A DNA stretch of 64,000 nucleotides from Arboricoccus pini (lineage in GTDB: Bacteria > Pseudomonadota > Alphaproteobacteria > Geminicoccales > Geminicoccaceae): the NCBI RefSeq assembly GCF_900187945.1, contig NZ_FYEH01000001.1, forward strand, positions 62,001-126,000, given 5' to 3'. A model generated the notes under the pieces. That model did not search any database, was not told the DNA's origin, and was given only the letters and a program-made list of their open reading frames with translations. The translations under genes and the position numbers were made by a program. Positions 1-10,631 of the stretch are shown piece by piece (position 1 is the stretch's first letter; every line of letters begins with the position of its first letter).

Positions 1-299
1 ATGCGGTTCAGCTCCGAGCCGTCCCTTGCCCAATGCACATGGCCGCCTGCCGCCGTCACGTTGGCTTCGAGCTCGACCAGATAGGTGTCGAGATTGGCCA
101 AGGTGTGCGCCTTGATGGCGCGGCCGCGCTCGCGCAGGTCCTCCCAGTCGTCGACCTCGCCGACCCGGAGCCGACGCTTGGCGCGAATGGTCTGCGTCGC
201 CTTGCGGATATTGCGCCTGAGCTGACTATTGGCGACCGCCCGGTGGGCGGCCTCGGGAAACGCCTCGCCGGTGATCGAGGGACCGTCTGTTCTAGCCAT
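1..299 (-). CDS. lutB: LutB, lactate utilisation iron-sulfur protein (partial, runs off left edge)
   Basis: This is the amino-terminal part, about 99 codons, of the LutB/LldF/YkgF iron-sulfur protein. With LutA and LutC the family forms the cytoplasmic complex that oxidises L-lactate to pyruvate. The translated start, with its FPEAAHRAV stretch and a helical basic region, resembles the family amino terminus. The ferredoxin cysteines lie outside the window, so assignment rests on this region and on lutA next door. The ATG at 299 lies inside the last codons of lutA (8-base overlap), which indicates translational coupling. LutC is not visible; it may lie to the left. Confidence 0.85.
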   Translation of the reverse strand, partial: MARTDGPSITGEAFPEAAHRAVANSQLRRNIRKATQTIRAKRRLRVGEVDDWEDLRERGRAIKAHTLANLDTYLVELEANVTAAGGHVHWARDGSELNR

Positions 300-1077
300 G
301 GGAAACACCTGCCGGATGCATGGGCTCCGCCTTTGCCTGGGGCGGCTGATCCTCGGTGGATGCCAGGATTTCCGCCAGATGGATGGCACGCACGCCCGTC
401 CGCAGACGGTGCAGGCCACCTTCCATGTGCATCAGGCAGGAATTGTCGAGGGCCGTTACGGCCTCGCTCTCGGTACGCTGGATGCAGGCGATCTTGTCGG
501 CCAGCATGGCCGAGGAGACGTCGCTGTTCTTGACCGCGAAAGTGCCGCCAAAGCCGCAGCACTCGGTGGCTTCCGGCAATTCGACGAGGTCCAGGCCGCG
601 CACGGCCTTGAGAAGAGCCATCGCATCCTCGGTGACTTTTAAAGCCCGCAACGACGAACATGTCGGATGATACGTGACGCGATGAGGATAATAGGCGCCG
701 CAATCGGTGACGCCCAGCCTCCGAACGAGGAACTCGGCAAACTCGAAGACCCGGGGAACGAGTGCCTCAATGGCTGCGGCCAGTGAGGCGTCGCCGCTTT
801 CCCGGGCAAGCTTTGGATAGTGCGCGCGGATCATGTTGACGCATGAGGAGGACGGGCAGACGACGGCCTCGGCGCTGTCGAAGCCGTTTACGAAGCGTCG
901 CAGCAGGGGAGCCAGGCCCTCCTGGTAGCCCGAGTTGAAATGCATCTGGCCGCAACAGGTCTGCTCCATGGGGAAGTCGACCTCATGGCCCAGCCGCTCC
1001 AGGACGTTAACGACGGCTTTGCCCGTGGATGGAAAGAGCGTGTCGTTGAAACAGGCGATGAAAAGCGAGACGCGCAT
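292..1077 (-). CDS. lutA: LutA, lactate utilisation cysteine-rich protein
   Basis: LutA/YkgE family subunit, 261 residues, of the L-lactate oxidising iron-sulfur complex. It carries the two CCG cysteine-rich modules of the family: CCG at residues 41-43 with a downstream Cys pair around 74-79, and CCG at 173-175 with a preceding Cys near 140. Such modules bind an iron-sulfur or heterodisulfide-reductase-type cluster. I chose the ATG at 1077 (MRVSLFIACF) because the family begins with this strand; an upstream in-frame ATG at 1107 adds ten atypical residues. It is first in the visible lut operon and overlaps lutB by 8 bases. Confidence 0.92.
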   Translation of the reverse strand: MRVSLFIACFNDTLFPSTGKAVVNVLERLGHEVDFPMEQTCCGQMHFNSGYQEGLAPLLRRFVNGFDSAEAVVCPSSSCVNMIRAHYPKLARESGDASLAAAIEALVPRVFEFAEFLVRRLGVTDCGAYYPHRVTYHPTCSSLRALKVTEDAMALLKAVRGLDLVELPEATECCGFGGTFAVKNSDVSSAMLADKIACIQRTESEAVTALDNSCLMHMEGGLHRLRTGVRAIHLAEILASTEDQPPQAKAEPMHPAGVSHG

Positions 1078-1332
1078 CTTGTTCGTCTTTATTATGTCTG
1101 GTGGCATTTAGAGCCATTCTCGTCCATTTCCAAAGCCTCAGGGCGCCGATAAATCCCTTGCCGGCCCAGTACCGATCCTGCTGCCGTCCTTGCGTGCCCT
1201 GCTACCCGCGCCAAGGTGCGGCCCGATCGGGCCTGCTACGGGTATCATGTGGCGGCCAGCTAAGGGCCGCCGGCGGGCCGGGGCCGTTGACAGCATGACG
1301 GCGGCTAAGTATGAACCGCCCGCACCGAGTAC

Positions 1333-1409
1333 GGGGATGTAGCTCAGTCGGTTAGAGTGCCGGCCTGTCACGCCGGAGGTCGCGGGTTCAAGTCCCGTCA
1401 TCCTCGCCA
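1333..1409 (+). tRNA. tRNA-Asp (GTC)
   Basis: A full cloverleaf can be folded: acceptor GGGGATG with CATCCTC (one G-T pair), D arm GCTC/GAGT, anticodon stem CCGGC/GCCGG around loop CTGTCAC with anticodon GTC, T arm GCGGG/CCCGT with TTCAAGT loop, and an encoded CCA end. The tRNA is unlinked to the nuo operon that starts 410 bases downstream. Confidence 0.97.
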
Positions 1410-1819
1410 CCGCTTCACGGAGCTTTGACGAACGAGCCTCCATGCTTCGCGCATGCGGGCCCTTTGTCGATTCCACCGGGCGGACCTCGTGAGCGCCATC
1501 AATCGAATCTGCGTGATCGTGATGTAGGATCCGGCGCCTGGACTATGCTCAGCATTCGGCCAGTTCTGGATTTCGAAAAGCTCGCGTCAAGCGTCGAAGT
1601 CGCTGATCTTGCAAGCGTGCCTGCCGTCTATGGCAGAGCGGGGGTGCTTGGCTTTTGCAATGCAGCGACCTATGGTCCGCCGCGTTCGAGGATCCTTGGG
1701 CGCCGAGCCCGCCAGCCTACTCATCGGCAGGCGACATGGCAGGTGCCCTTGGGGTCGACGGGCTCGGGAGCTACGTCAAACGCGGCCAATCTCGACCGCG
1801 ACGAGGTTCGGGCGGATAC
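1410..1819. other. Intergenic region upstream of nuoA
   Basis: These 410 bases lie between tRNA-Asp and nuoA and should hold the nuo promoter. Open frames here translate into unrecognisable, composition-driven peptides. A small partial dyad, TTGCAATGCAGC, lies near 1654-1665, but I cannot assign a promoter or regulator site with confidence. Confidence 0.4.
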
Positions 1820-2185
1820 ATGCAAGGCTATCTCTTCGACTACTTGCCGATCCTGATCTTTTTGGGCATCGCCATCGGGCTTGCCTTCGTGATCATCACC
1901 GCATCGATGGTCGTGGCACGGCAGCGTCCCGACGCCGAGAAGCTATCGGCCTACGAATGTGGCTTCGAGCCCTTCGATGATACGCGCGGCAAGTTCGACG
2001 TCAGGTTTTACCTGGTAGCCATTCTGTTCATCATCTTCGACCTTGAGGTCGCCTTCCTCTTTCCCTGGGCCGTTTCGCTGGGTGCGATCGGGGTGGCGGG
2101 GTTCTGGTCGATGATGCTGTTTTTGGGCGTGCTTACCGTCGGTTTCATCTATGAATGGAAGAAGGGAGCGCTCGAATGGGAATGA
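1820..2185 (+). CDS. nuoA: NADH-quinone oxidoreductase subunit A
   Basis: Membrane subunit of respiratory complex I, 121 residues, with three transmembrane helices at about residues 8-30, 62-84 and 90-110. The loop after helix 1 contains the family motif [10 protein letters not shown], with the conserved cysteine that contacts the quinone-cavity region. The start is the ATG giving [10 protein letters not shown]; longer in-frame readings upstream add a non-conserved 55-residue tail. It is the first gene of the nuoA-N operon, and its end overlaps the start of nuoB. Confidence 0.97.
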   Translation: MQGYLFDYLPILIFLGIAIGLAFVIITASMVVARQRPDAEKLSAYECGFEPFDDTRGKFDVRFYLVAILFIIFDLEVAFLFPWAVSLGAIGVAGFWSMMLFLGVLTVGFIYEWKKGALEWE

Positions 2186-2748
2186 TCGAGAGCGGCGGCT
2201 CAGGCGAGCCTAAGAGCTTGGCGCTTTCCCGGACGACGCCGCCTGGCGCGCCCGATCCCGCGTTCTTCAACGACCTTCAGGGCGAAGTCGACAATAAGGG
2301 CTTCATCGTCACCAAGATGAATGACCTCGTCTCATGGGCGCGGTCGGGCTCGCTCTGGCCGATGACCTTCGGGCTCGCCTGTTGCGCGGTCGAGATGATG
2401 CATGCCGCCGCCGCCCGCTACGACATGGATCGCTACGGCGTCGTCTTCCGTCCGAGCCCGCGCTCGGCAGACGTGATGATCGTCGCCGGCACGCTCTGCA
2501 ACAAGATGGCGCCGGCTCTGCGCAAGGTTTATGACCAGATGGCGGAGCCCCGCTACGTCATCTCGATGGGCAGCTGCGCCAATGGTGGCGGCTATTACCA
2601 TTACTCCTACTCGGTCGTGCGTGGTTGCGACCGAGTAGTGCCGATTGACGTCTATGTGCCCGGCTGCCCACCCACGGCCGAGGCGCTGATCTATGGCGTC
2701 TTGATGTTGCAACGGAAGATTCGCCGCACGGGCACGATCGATCGCTGA
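2176..2748 (+). CDS. nuoB: NADH-quinone oxidoreductase subunit B
   Basis: Peripheral-arm subunit carrying terminal cluster N2, which hands electrons to ubiquinone; 190 residues. The four N2 ligands are visible as the tandem Cys69-Cys70 in LACCAVEM, Cys134 in MGSCANGG and Cys164 in [10 protein letters not shown]. The ATG at 2176 sits about ten bases after an AAGAAGGGA ribosome site inside nuoA; an ATG at 2182 that overlaps the nuoA stop is an equally possible start. Confidence 0.97.
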   Translation: MGMIESGGSGEPKSLALSRTTPPGAPDPAFFNDLQGEVDNKGFIVTKMNDLVSWARSGSLWPMTFGLACCAVEMMHAAAARYDMDRYGVVFRPSPRSADVMIVAGTLCNKMAPALRKVYDQMAEPRYVISMGSCANGGGYYHYSYSVVRGCDRVVPIDVYVPGCPPTAEALIYGVLMLQRKIRRTGTIDR

Positions 2749-2847
2749 TGATTGTCTTGGGCCTGCGGCATCGCTTCTGGCTGGAGCCAGGGAGCAGGGT
2801 TGGGGTCGTTATTCCGCGTGCGCGGTTATAAGCGTCTTGGAGATTGC

Positions 2848-3498
2848 ATGGCGACGGACGTAGAGGAGGCTGTCGGGCCCGCAGCGGCACTTTTGCAGAC
2901 TCTCCAGGAGCGGTTCCCTTGTCCAATCGCCGAGGGCGTAGCCGCTCTGGGCGAAGTGACGCTGACTCTTGATGTTGCGGTGCTCTTGGAGGCCGTGCGC
3001 TTCCTTCGCGACGATCCGGCCATGCTCTTTAAGGTCTTGGTCGACATTTGCGGCGTCGATTATCCAGACCGCGAACAGCGCTTCGAGGTCGTCTACCATC
3101 TGCTCTCGCTCAAGCATAATCGCCGCCTGCGTCTCAAGGTCGTGACCGACGAGATGACGCCGGTTCCCTCGATTGTCGGCGTCTATAGCAGTGCCGGCTG
3201 GTTCGAGCGCGAGGCGTGGGACATGTACGGCATTCTCTTCGCCGACAACCCGGACCTTCGTCGCATCCTCACCGATTACGGTTTCGAGGGGCATCCGCTG
3301 CGCAAGGACTTCCCGCTCACCGGCTTTGTCGAGGTCCGCTACGACGATGAGCAAAAGCGGGTCGTCTACGAGCCGGTGAAGTTGCGCCAGGATTTCCGCA
3401 GCTGGGACTTTCTCAGCCCCTGGGAGGGCGAGGGCGGCCTCCTGCCGGGCGACGAGAAGGCAAAGCTGCCGGACGGTGGCGCGGGTGGCGCGCCTTGA
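2848..3498 (+). CDS. nuoC: NADH-quinone oxidoreductase subunit C
   Basis: Hydrophilic 30-kDa-type subunit of complex I, 216 residues, which packs against NuoD around the quinone site. The family signature, with [10 protein letters not shown] followed by [20 protein letters not shown], is clear in the centre. It is separate from nuoD, as in most alphaproteobacteria, and not fused as in E. coli. The start is ATG 2848; the in-frame extension back to 2752 is poorly conserved in character. The tail after the core is glycine and proline rich. Confidence 0.96.
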   Translation: MATDVEEAVGPAAALLQTLQERFPCPIAEGVAALGEVTLTLDVAVLLEAVRFLRDDPAMLFKVLVDICGVDYPDREQRFEVVYHLLSLKHNRRLRLKVVTDEMTPVPSIVGVYSSAGWFEREAWDMYGILFADNPDLRRILTDYGFEGHPLRKDFPLTGFVEVRYDDEQKRVVYEPVKLRQDFRSWDFLSPWEGEGGLLPGDEKAKLPDGGAGGAP

Positions 3499-3570
3499 GC
3501 CGGCGGCGCGGGGAAACTCTCAAGGGCCGTGTCTTGACGTTGCGGCCAGCAGGGCGAGGGTAACAGGGCC

Positions 3571-4749
3571 ATGCCCGATATCGAGATGAAGAACTACGCC
3601 ATCAATTTCGGGCCGCAGCATCCGGCTGCGCACGGGGTCTTGCGCCTTGTGCTCGAAATGGACGGTGAGGTGGTGGAGCGCGCCGATCCGCATATCGGGC
3701 TTCTCCACCGCGGCACGGAAAAGCTGATCGAGTATCGGCCCTACCTGCAGAACATCCCCTATTTCGACCGGCTCGACTATTGCGCCATGCTCATGCAGGA
3801 GCATGCCTATGTGCTGGCGGTCGAAAAGCTCCTCGAGATCACGCCGCCCGCCCGCGCCCTCTGGATTCGCACGCTCCTGGACGAGCTGACGCGGATCATG
3901 AACCATCTCTTGAATCTGACGACGATGGCGCTCGACATCGGCGCCATGACCCCGCTCCTTTGGATGTTCGAGGAGCGGGAAAAGCTGATGACCTTCCACG
4001 AGGCCATCACCGGCGCGCGCATGCATGCGAATTACTATCGCTTTGGCGGCGTCAATCGCGACCTGCCGGCCGACATGGTGGCGCGTCTCTATCAGTGGCT
4101 GGACGAGTTTCCCAAGGCCTTTGACGATTTCGACAATCTTTTGACCGAGAACCGCATCTTCAAGCAGCGGACGGTCGATATCGGCATCGTCGAGCCGGAC
4201 CAGGCGCTGGACTGGGGCTTCTCAGGACCGATGTTGCGCGGCTCGGGCGTGGCCTGGGACCTGCGTAAGGCGCAGCCCTACGCGGCCTACGACCAGGTCG
4301 AGTTCGACATCCCGGTCGGTCGCAACGGCGACTGCTATGATCGCTATCTGGTGCGCATGCTGGAAGTGCGCGAATCGCTCAAGATCATGCGCCAGTGCCT
4401 GGACAAGATGCCCGAAGGGCCGGTGCGCATCCAGGACCAGAAGATCACGCCGCCCAGGCGTGCCGAGATGAAACGCTCGATGGAAGCACTCATCCATCAC
4501 TTCAAACTCTACACCGAAGGCGTGCATGTGCCGCCCGGCGAGAGCTACGGTGCCGTCGAGAGCGCCAAGGGCGAATTCGGCGTCTATCTGGTCTCCGACG
4601 GCACCAACAAGCCTTATCGCTGCAAGATCCGCTCGCCTGGCTATGTCCATCTCCAGGCCATGGACTTCATGGGCAAGGGGCACATGCTGGCGGACATCGT
4701 CTCCATCATCGCTTCGCTCGACATCGTCTTTGGGGAGATCGACCGATGA
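3571..4749 (+). CDS. nuoD: NADH-quinone oxidoreductase subunit D
   Basis: The 49-kDa subunit of complex I, 392 residues, homologous to the large subunit of [NiFe] hydrogenases and forming most of the quinone-binding pocket with NuoB. The family start [14 protein letters not shown] and the carboxyl end, terminating in FGEIDR, are intact, so the gene looks full length. It starts 72 bases after nuoC, and its stop overlaps the ATG of the small gene that follows by four bases. Confidence 0.97.
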   Translation: MPDIEMKNYAINFGPQHPAAHGVLRLVLEMDGEVVERADPHIGLLHRGTEKLIEYRPYLQNIPYFDRLDYCAMLMQEHAYVLAVEKLLEITPPARALWIRTLLDELTRIMNHLLNLTTMALDIGAMTPLLWMFEEREKLMTFHEAITGARMHANYYRFGGVNRDLPADMVARLYQWLDEFPKAFDDFDNLLTENRIFKQRTVDIGIVEPDQALDWGFSGPMLRGSGVAWDLRKAQPYAAYDQVEFDIPVGRNGDCYDRYLVRMLEVRESLKIMRQCLDKMPEGPVRIQDQKITPPRRAEMKRSMEALIHHFKLYTEGVHVPPGESYGAVESAKGEFGVYLVSDGTNKPYRCKIRSPGYVHLQAMDFMGKGHMLADIVSIIASLDIVFGEIDR

Positions 4750-4958
4750 GCAAGCTCGGGACCCTTATGAAACTGGCTCCTTTGGCGGTCGCGGCGTTGA
4801 CGATCGTCAAGGGCAACCAGATACGCGAGCGCTACCGGCCGCGCACCGCCGCCGGCCCGGCCGGTCAGGCAGCGGACGGCTATAGCCGTCCCTCGAGCAC
4901 GGCCAGCCAGGTATTGCGCAAGGTGGCCGACATGCTGGACAAGGGTCGCCGCGCATGA
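4746..4958 (+). CDS. Small unrecognised protein inside the nuo operon
   Basis: A 70-codon gene lies exactly between nuoD and nuoE. Its ATG overlaps the nuoD stop (ATGA), and its own stop overlaps the nuoE ATG (ATGA), so it is embedded in a translational relay and is very probably translated. The product starts with a short hydrophobic stretch (about residues 4-22), followed by a basic RERYRPR segment and an Ala/Gly/Ser-rich linker, and ends in a basic amphipathic helix ([13 protein letters not shown]). I do not recognise a family. It could be a lineage-specific accessory or assembly subunit of complex I, but that is inference from position only. Confidence 0.75.
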   Translation: MSKLGTLMKLAPLAVAALTIVKGNQIRERYRPRTAAGPAGQAADGYSRPSSTASQVLRKVADMLDKGRRA

Positions 4959-5641
4959 GTGGTCACGGTCTACCCGGCGCGCCGCACGGCGAGATGGCAC
5001 CCGATATTGAGAGCTTCGCCTTCACAGAGGCCAATCTCGAGCATGCCAAGGTGGTGCTGGCCAAATACCCGGAACCACGCAGGGCCAGCGCCATCCTGCC
5101 GCTTTTGCACGTCGCCCAGGCGCAGCATGGCGGCTGGCTGCCGCGCGCGGCACTCGATTATCTGGCCGATTTCCTCGGCATGCCCAAGATCCGGGTCTAC
5201 GAGGTGGCCTCGTTCTACGACATGTACAACACCGAGCCGGTCGGCCGGATTCAGGTGCGGGTCTGCACGACCACGCCCTGCTGGCTCTGCGGCTCGGACG
5301 ACATTGTACGTGCCTGCAAGGACGAGCTCGGCTGCGACATCGGCGAGAGCTCCGCGGACGGCAAGTTCTTCCTGCGTGAGTTCGAATGCCTGGGGGCCTG
5401 CGCCAATGCCCCGGTCCTTTGGATCGATGACGAATTTTATGAGGACCTGAGCTACGACGACGCACGTGCGATCGTGCAGGCCCTCAAGCGCGGCGAGCAG
5501 CCGAAGCCCGGGTCGAAGAAGCGCAAGGCCTCCATGCCGGAGGGCGGCAAGACGACGCTGCTCGAGCCGGTCAAGCCCTGGAAGCGCTCGCTTGACGAGA
5601 CGCCCAAGGACGAGGCCGCCGGCGAGGGGAAGGGGAGCTGA
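4955..5641 (+). CDS. nuoE: NADH-quinone oxidoreductase subunit E
   Basis: The 24-kDa subunit of the NADH dehydrogenase module, 228 residues, carrying [2Fe-2S] cluster N1a. The ligands are Cys104 and Cys109 (VCTTTPC) and Cys145 and Cys149 (ECLGAC). The thioredoxin-like core ends near residue 185. The last 45 residues form a Lys/Pro/Glu-rich tail that is longer than in E. coli and typical of alphaproteobacterial forms. Start and stop both overlap neighbouring genes. Confidence 0.96.
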   Translation: MSGHGLPGAPHGEMAPDIESFAFTEANLEHAKVVLAKYPEPRRASAILPLLHVAQAQHGGWLPRAALDYLADFLGMPKIRVYEVASFYDMYNTEPVGRIQVRVCTTTPCWLCGSDDIVRACKDELGCDIGESSADGKFFLREFECLGACANAPVLWIDDEFYEDLSYDDARAIVQALKRGEQPKPGSKKRKASMPEGGKTTLLEPVKPWKRSLDETPKDEAAGEGKGS

Positions 5642-6927
5642 TGCTGCAGGATCGCGACCGCATCTTCACCAATCTTTATGGCGAGCATGATCCGGGGCTC
5701 GACGCCGCTAAGTCGCGCGGCGATTGGGATTCGACCAAGCAGATCCTCTTGAAGGGTCGCGACTGGATTATCGACGAGATGAAGGCCAGCGGGCTCAGGG
5801 GGCGCGGCGGTGCCGGCTTTCCGACCGGGCTCAAATGGTCGTTCATGCCCAAGAAGAGCGATGGCGGGCCGGCCTATCTGGTCGTCAATGCCGATGAATC
5901 CGAGCCTGGCACCTGCAAGGACCGGGAGATCATGCGCCACGACCCGCATAAGCTGGTCGAGGGCTGCCTGATCGCCGGCTTCGCCATGGGGGCCACAGCC
6001 GCCTACATCTATATCCGGGGCGAGTTCATCTCCGAGGCCCTGGCCTTGGACGGCGCCATCGCCGAGGCGTACGAGGCCGGCCTGATCGGCCGCAATGCCT
6101 GTGGGTCCGGTTATGATTTCGATGTTTTCCTGCATCGCGGTGCCGGTGCCTATATCTGCGGCGAAGAGACGGCGCTCATCGAGAGCCTGGAGGGCAAGAA
6201 GGGCCAGCCACGGCTAAAGCCGCCTTTTCCGGCCGCCGTCGGTCTCTATGGGCGTCCGACCACAGTTAACAATGTTGAATCGATTTCGGTCGCCCCGACG
6301 ATCCTTCGTCGCGGCGCATCCTGGTTCGCCGGCATCGGCCGCGAGAAGAACACAGGCACCAAGCTTTATTGCTTCTCGGGTCACGTGAACAAACCCTGCG
6401 TCGTCGAGGATGCCCTGGGCCTGCCGCTCAAGGAGCTGATCGAGCGGCATGCGGGCGGCGTGCGCGGCGGCTGGGACAATCTCATGGCAGTCATTCCGGG
6501 TGGCTCATCCGTTCCCTTGATGCCAAAGCATGTCTGCGACGACGTGCTCATGGATTTCGACAGCTTGCGTGCGCAGGGCTCTGGCCTGGGCACGGCCGGC
6601 GTCATCGTCATGGATAAGTCCACCGACATTGTCTACGCCATCGCCCGCCTCTCGAAATTCTACATGCACGAGAGCTGCGGCCAGTGCACGCCATGCCGGG
6701 AAGGCACGGGGTGGATGTGGCGAATCATGATGCGGATGGTGCGGGGCGAGGCAAGGCTCGAGGAGATCGATATGCTCCTTGATGTCACCAAAGAGATCGA
6801 GGGCCACACGATCTGTGCGCTCGGCGATGCCGCCGCTTGGCCCATCCAGGGGTTGATGCGCCATTTCCGGCCCGAGGTCGAACGTCGCATCAAGGAATAC
6901 GCAGCGCGCCTGCCGAGGGCGGCCTGA
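5641..6927 (+). CDS. nuoF: NADH-quinone oxidoreductase subunit F
   Basis: The NADH-binding 51-kDa subunit of complex I, 428 residues, with FMN and [4Fe-4S] cluster N3. The FMN/NADH glycine loop [10 protein letters not shown] is at residues 54-63. A second glycine-rich stretch with [13 protein letters not shown] follows, and the N3 ligands are in [12 protein letters not shown] at about 344-355, with a further Cys in HTICALGD. The ATG shares one base with the nuoE stop. Confidence 0.98.
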   Translation: MLQDRDRIFTNLYGEHDPGLDAAKSRGDWDSTKQILLKGRDWIIDEMKASGLRGRGGAGFPTGLKWSFMPKKSDGGPAYLVVNADESEPGTCKDREIMRHDPHKLVEGCLIAGFAMGATAAYIYIRGEFISEALALDGAIAEAYEAGLIGRNACGSGYDFDVFLHRGAGAYICGEETALIESLEGKKGQPRLKPPFPAAVGLYGRPTTVNNVESISVAPTILRRGASWFAGIGREKNTGTKLYCFSGHVNKPCVVEDALGLPLKELIERHAGGVRGGWDNLMAVIPGGSSVPLMPKHVCDDVLMDFDSLRAQGSGLGTAGVIVMDKSTDIVYAIARLSKFYMHESCGQCTPCREGTGWMWRIMMRMVRGEARLEEIDMLLDVTKEIEGHTICALGDAAAWPIQGLMRHFRPEVERRIKEYAARLPRAA

Positions 6928-6946
6928 CCAGCGGAATAGAGTAGTC

Positions 6947-9034
6947 ATGCCCAAGCTTACGATCGATGGTCAGGAAGTCGAGGTACCGCCGGGTTCCACC
7001 GTGCTCCAGGCCTGCGAGGCCGCGGGCCGCGAGATCCCCGTCTTCTGCTACCATCCAAGGCTGAACATTGCCGGCAACTGCCGGATGTGTCTGGTCGAGA
7101 TGGAAAAGTCGCCCAAGCCGGTGGCTTCCTGTGCCATGCCGGCCGCCGATGGCATGGTGATCAAGACCGACACGCCCATGGTGCACAAGGCACGCAAGGG
7201 CGTGCTCGAGATGCTCTTGATCAACCATCCGCTGGATTGCCCGATCTGTGATCAGGGCGGTGAGTGCGACCTTCAGGACATCACGCTCTTCTACGGGCCT
7301 GATCACTCGCGCTACCAGGAGAACAAGCGGCCGGTCACCGACAAATATCTGGGCCCGCTCATCTCGACGCACATGACGCGCTGCATCCATTGCACGCGCT
7401 GCATCCGCTTCATCAACGAGGTGGCCGGCGTCGAGGAACTGGGTGCCGTCCAGCGCGGCGAGCACATGGAGATCACGACCTGGGTCGAGAAGGCGCTTAC
7501 CTCCGAGATGAGCGGCAATATCGTCGATCTCTGCCCGGTGGGTGCGCTCAATTCCAAGCCTTATGAGTACAAGGCCAGGACCTGGGAGCTGAAGAAGACC
7601 GAATCGATCGACGTCATGGACGCCGTCGGTGCCAATATCCGACTCGACTCGCGCGGGCCCGAGGTCATGCGCGTGCTGCCGCGCCTGAACGAGGACGTCA
7701 ACGAGGAATGGATCTCGGACAAGACGCGCTTCAATTATGACGGCTTGAAGCGTCGCCGCCTCGACGTGCCGATGACGAAGAAGGAGGGCAAGCTCCAGCC
7801 GACCGACTGGCGGGGTGCCTTCGGCGCCATTCGCGAAGGGCTGGACGGCGTGCCGGGCCAGCAGGTCGGCTTTATCCTGGGCGACCTCGTCGATGCCGAA
7901 ACCATGGTCCTGGTCAAGGAACTGGCCTCGGCTCTGGGTTCGCCGAACGTCGATTGCCGGCAGGACGGCGCCAAGCTCACGAGCGGCGATCGCGCTTCTT
8001 ATCTCTTCAATACCGGGATCGGCCGGCTCGAGGAATCGGATGCCGTGCTGCTGGTGGGCGCCAACCCGCGCTGGGAGGCGCCGCTCGTCAATACCCGGCT
8101 GCGTAAGCGCTATCGGCAGGGTGGCTTCAAGGTTGGGCGCGTCGGCCCCGCCTTCGATCTCACCTATCCGGTCGAGGAGTTGGGCGCCGGCCCGGAGACG
8201 CTGACGGCGATGATCGATCAGGGCCTTGGCTCGCAGATCGCCTTCGCCGACGTACTGCGCGCAGCCAGCAAGCCCGCGATGATCGTCGGGCCCGGCGCCT
8301 ATGCACGGGCGGATGGCGGCGCCGTCCTAGCCTTGGCCCATCGTTTCGCCGCGGCCTTCAACATCGTCCGTCCGGATGCCGGGTGGAACGGCTTCAACAT
8401 TCTCCACACGGCGGCCTCCCGCGTGGGCGGCCTCGAACTCGGCCTGGTGCCGGGCGAGGGTGGCCTGGACGTGGCGGGCATGCTGGCGGCCGCGCGCTCG
8501 GGCGAGATCAAGGTCCTCTTCCTGGTCGGCGCCGACGAGGTCGATCTTTCCGGTCTCGAAAAGAGTTTCGTCATCTATGTGGGCAGCCACGGCGACGCCG
8601 GCGCCAAGGTGGCCGATGTCATTCTTCCCGGTGCCGCCTATGCCGAGAAGAACGCCACGTATGTGAACATGGAAGGACGGCCGCAGCGCTCCAAGCTCGC
8701 CATCTTCCCGCCCGGCGAAGCCAAGGAGGATTGGAAGATCTTCCGGGCGCTCTCAGAGGTGTTGGGACATACGATCCCGCTGAACGCGCTGCCGGAGGTA
8801 CGCGGTCGGATGGCCGAACTGGCGCCGACGCTGGCCCGGATCGACGAGGTCGTCCCGGCTGCGTGGACCGGGGCGATCCCGGTTGGCGGCGACGTCGTCA
8901 ACCAGGCCTTCGCGCCGGCCATCGAGGACTTCTATCTCACCAACCCCATCGCGAGGGCGTCGGGCATCCTGCAGGAATGCTCCAGGCTCTTCGTCGATGG
9001 CCATGACGTGAAGGCGACCGGTACCCATGGCTGA
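6947..9034 (+). CDS. nuoG: NADH-quinone oxidoreductase subunit G
   Basis: Large iron-sulfur subunit of the NADH dehydrogenase arm, 695 residues. In order it has an N-terminal [2Fe-2S] domain ([15 protein letters not shown], about 33-48), the [15 protein letters not shown] cluster region, two further Cys motifs (CIHCTRC and DLCPVGAL), and a molybdopterin-oxidoreductase-like domain that binds no molybdenum in this family. The length is usual for the shorter alphaproteobacterial/mitochondrial type. Its last 8 bases overlap nuoH. Confidence 0.97.
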   Translation: MPKLTIDGQEVEVPPGSTVLQACEAAGREIPVFCYHPRLNIAGNCRMCLVEMEKSPKPVASCAMPAADGMVIKTDTPMVHKARKGVLEMLLINHPLDCPICDQGGECDLQDITLFYGPDHSRYQENKRPVTDKYLGPLISTHMTRCIHCTRCIRFINEVAGVEELGAVQRGEHMEITTWVEKALTSEMSGNIVDLCPVGALNSKPYEYKARTWELKKTESIDVMDAVGANIRLDSRGPEVMRVLPRLNEDVNEEWISDKTRFNYDGLKRRRLDVPMTKKEGKLQPTDWRGAFGAIREGLDGVPGQQVGFILGDLVDAETMVLVKELASALGSPNVDCRQDGAKLTSGDRASYLFNTGIGRLEESDAVLLVGANPRWEAPLVNTRLRKRYRQGGFKVGRVGPAFDLTYPVEELGAGPETLTAMIDQGLGSQIAFADVLRAASKPAMIVGPGAYARADGGAVLALAHRFAAAFNIVRPDAGWNGFNILHTAASRVGGLELGLVPGEGGLDVAGMLAAARSGEIKVLFLVGADEVDLSGLEKSFVIYVGSHGDAGAKVADVILPGAAYAEKNATYVNMEGRPQRSKLAIFPPGEAKEDWKIFRALSEVLGHTIPLNALPEVRGRMAELAPTLARIDEVVPAAWTGAIPVGGDVVNQAFAPAIEDFYLTNPIARASGILQECSRLFVDGHDVKATGTHG

Positions 9035-10043
9035 GGGCGGCTTCCTGACAGGCGTCTATAACGTCGTCATCTATGCGATCTTGACGCTTTGCATCGTCCT
9101 GCCGCTTCTGGGCGCGGTTGCGTACCTGACGCTGGCCGAGCGCAAGGTGATCGGCGCCATGCAGCTGCGCCAGGGACCGATGACTGTCGGACCGTTCGGG
9201 CTGCTCCAGCCATTGGCGGACGGGCTGAAGCTGTTCTTGAAGGAAACGATCATTCCTTCGGGATCGAACCGCTTCATCTTCCTTCTGGCGCCGATGGTGA
9301 CCTTCATCCTGGCGATGATCGGCTGGGCGGTCATTCCGTTCGGTGACGGCTATGTGCTGGCCGACATCAATGTGGGCATCCTCTATCTCTTTGCCGTCAG
9401 CTCGCTTGGCGTCTATGGCGTCATCATGGCGGGCTGGGCCTCCAATTCGCGCTACGCATTTCTGGGCGCGATGCGGTCCTCGGCGCAGATGGTCTCCTAC
9501 GAGATCTCGATCGGCCTCATCATCATTTCCGTCATCCTGACCGCGGGCTCGCAGAATCTTTCCGACATCGTCAGGGCTCAGAGTCATTACGGGTGGTTCG
9601 CCTTTTGGCACTTCCCGATGTTCATGCTCTTCATCGTCTCGATGCTGGCTGAGACCAACCGGCATCCCTTCGATCTGCCGGAAGACGAGGCGGCTCTCGT
9701 CTCGGGCTTCAACATCGAATATTCTTCGATGGGCTACGCCCTCTTCTTCCTCGGCGAATATGCCAACATGATCCTCATGAGCGGGATCGCCTCGATCCTG
9801 TTCCTGGGCGGCTGGCTTTCGCCCTTGCCTTTCTGGCCGTTCACCTGGGTTCCCGGCTTCGTCTGGTTCCTTTTGAAGATCTGCTTCATGCTGTTCATCT
9901 TCATCTGGGCCCGCGCCACGCTGCCGCGCTATCGCTACGACCAACTGATGCGGCTGGGGTGGAAGATCTTCCTTCCCTTCTCGCTCGTCTGGGTCGTCCT
10001 CACGGCGGGTGTCCTCGTCTCTTTCGGTCTGGTCAGCCCATGA
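9027..10043 (+). CDS. nuoH: NADH-quinone oxidoreductase subunit H
   Basis: Membrane subunit, 338 residues, with about eight transmembrane helices, forming the junction between the peripheral arm and the proton-pumping arm and lining the quinone channel. The conserved loop [14 protein letters not shown] (from about residue 38) and the acidic [16 protein letters not shown] loop are present. The start overlaps the nuoG end. Confidence 0.97.
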   Translation: MAEGGFLTGVYNVVIYAILTLCIVLPLLGAVAYLTLAERKVIGAMQLRQGPMTVGPFGLLQPLADGLKLFLKETIIPSGSNRFIFLLAPMVTFILAMIGWAVIPFGDGYVLADINVGILYLFAVSSLGVYGVIMAGWASNSRYAFLGAMRSSAQMVSYEISIGLIIISVILTAGSQNLSDIVRAQSHYGWFAFWHFPMFMLFIVSMLAETNRHPFDLPEDEAALVSGFNIEYSSMGYALFFLGEYANMILMSGIASILFLGGWLSPLPFWPFTWVPGFVWFLLKICFMLFIFIWARATLPRYRYDQLMRLGWKIFLPFSLVWVVLTAGVLVSFGLVSP

Positions 10044-10079
10044 CCGCTCCCTTCCTCTCCTACCTTCGCTGAGGTTCCG

Positions 10080-10568
10080 ATGCTGGCTCTCGACCGCGTC
10101 GCGCGCACCGTTCTCTGGCAGGAACTCGTCACGGGTTTCCTCATGACGCTGCGCTACATGTTCAAGCGCAAGGTCACGCTGAACTATCCCTACGAGAAGA
10201 GCCCGCTCAGTCCGCGCTTTCGCGGCGAGCACGCGCTGCGCCGCTATCCCAACGGGGAGGAGCGCTGCATTGCCTGCAAGCTTTGCGAGGCCATCTGCCC
10301 GGCCCAGGCGATCACCATCGAGAGCGAGCCCCGGGCGGACGGCAGCCGGCGGACGACCCGCTACGACATCGACATGACGAAATGCATCTATTGCGGATTT
10401 TGCGAGGAAGCCTGCCCTGTCGATGCGATCGTCGAGGGCCCGAATCTCGAGTTCGCCACGGAGACGCGCGCCGAGCTCTTCTACAGCAAGGAAAAGCTGC
10501 TCGCGAACGGCGAGCGCTGGGAGCGGGAGATCGCCGCCAATCTCGCCGCCGACGCGCCTTATCGCTAG
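10080..10568 (+). CDS. nuoI: NADH-quinone oxidoreductase subunit I
   Basis: Ferredoxin-like subunit, 162 residues, with two [4Fe-4S] clusters (N6a, N6b) that carry electrons towards N2. The motifs [12 protein letters not shown] (from residue 63) and [12 protein letters not shown] (from 102) supply all eight ligands. The amino-terminal amphipathic helix and the segment [16 protein letters not shown] are typical of the alphaproteobacterial/mitochondrial TYKY form. Confidence 0.97.
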   Translation: MLALDRVARTVLWQELVTGFLMTLRYMFKRKVTLNYPYEKSPLSPRFRGEHALRRYPNGEERCIACKLCEAICPAQAITIESEPRADGSRRTTRYDIDMTKCIYCGFCEEACPVDAIVEGPNLEFATETRAELFYSKEKLLANGERWEREIAANLAADAPYR

Positions 10569-10631
10569 GACGAGGCCTGTTTTAAGAATGGACAGAGAGA
10601 TGCCCGGCGCACTGGTAAGGGACGGCCTCGC

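Noticed and set aside
1425-1856. Possible small genes between tRNA-Asp and nuoA
   Set aside because: The translations are composition-driven, overlap nuoA out of frame and match nothing recognisable.
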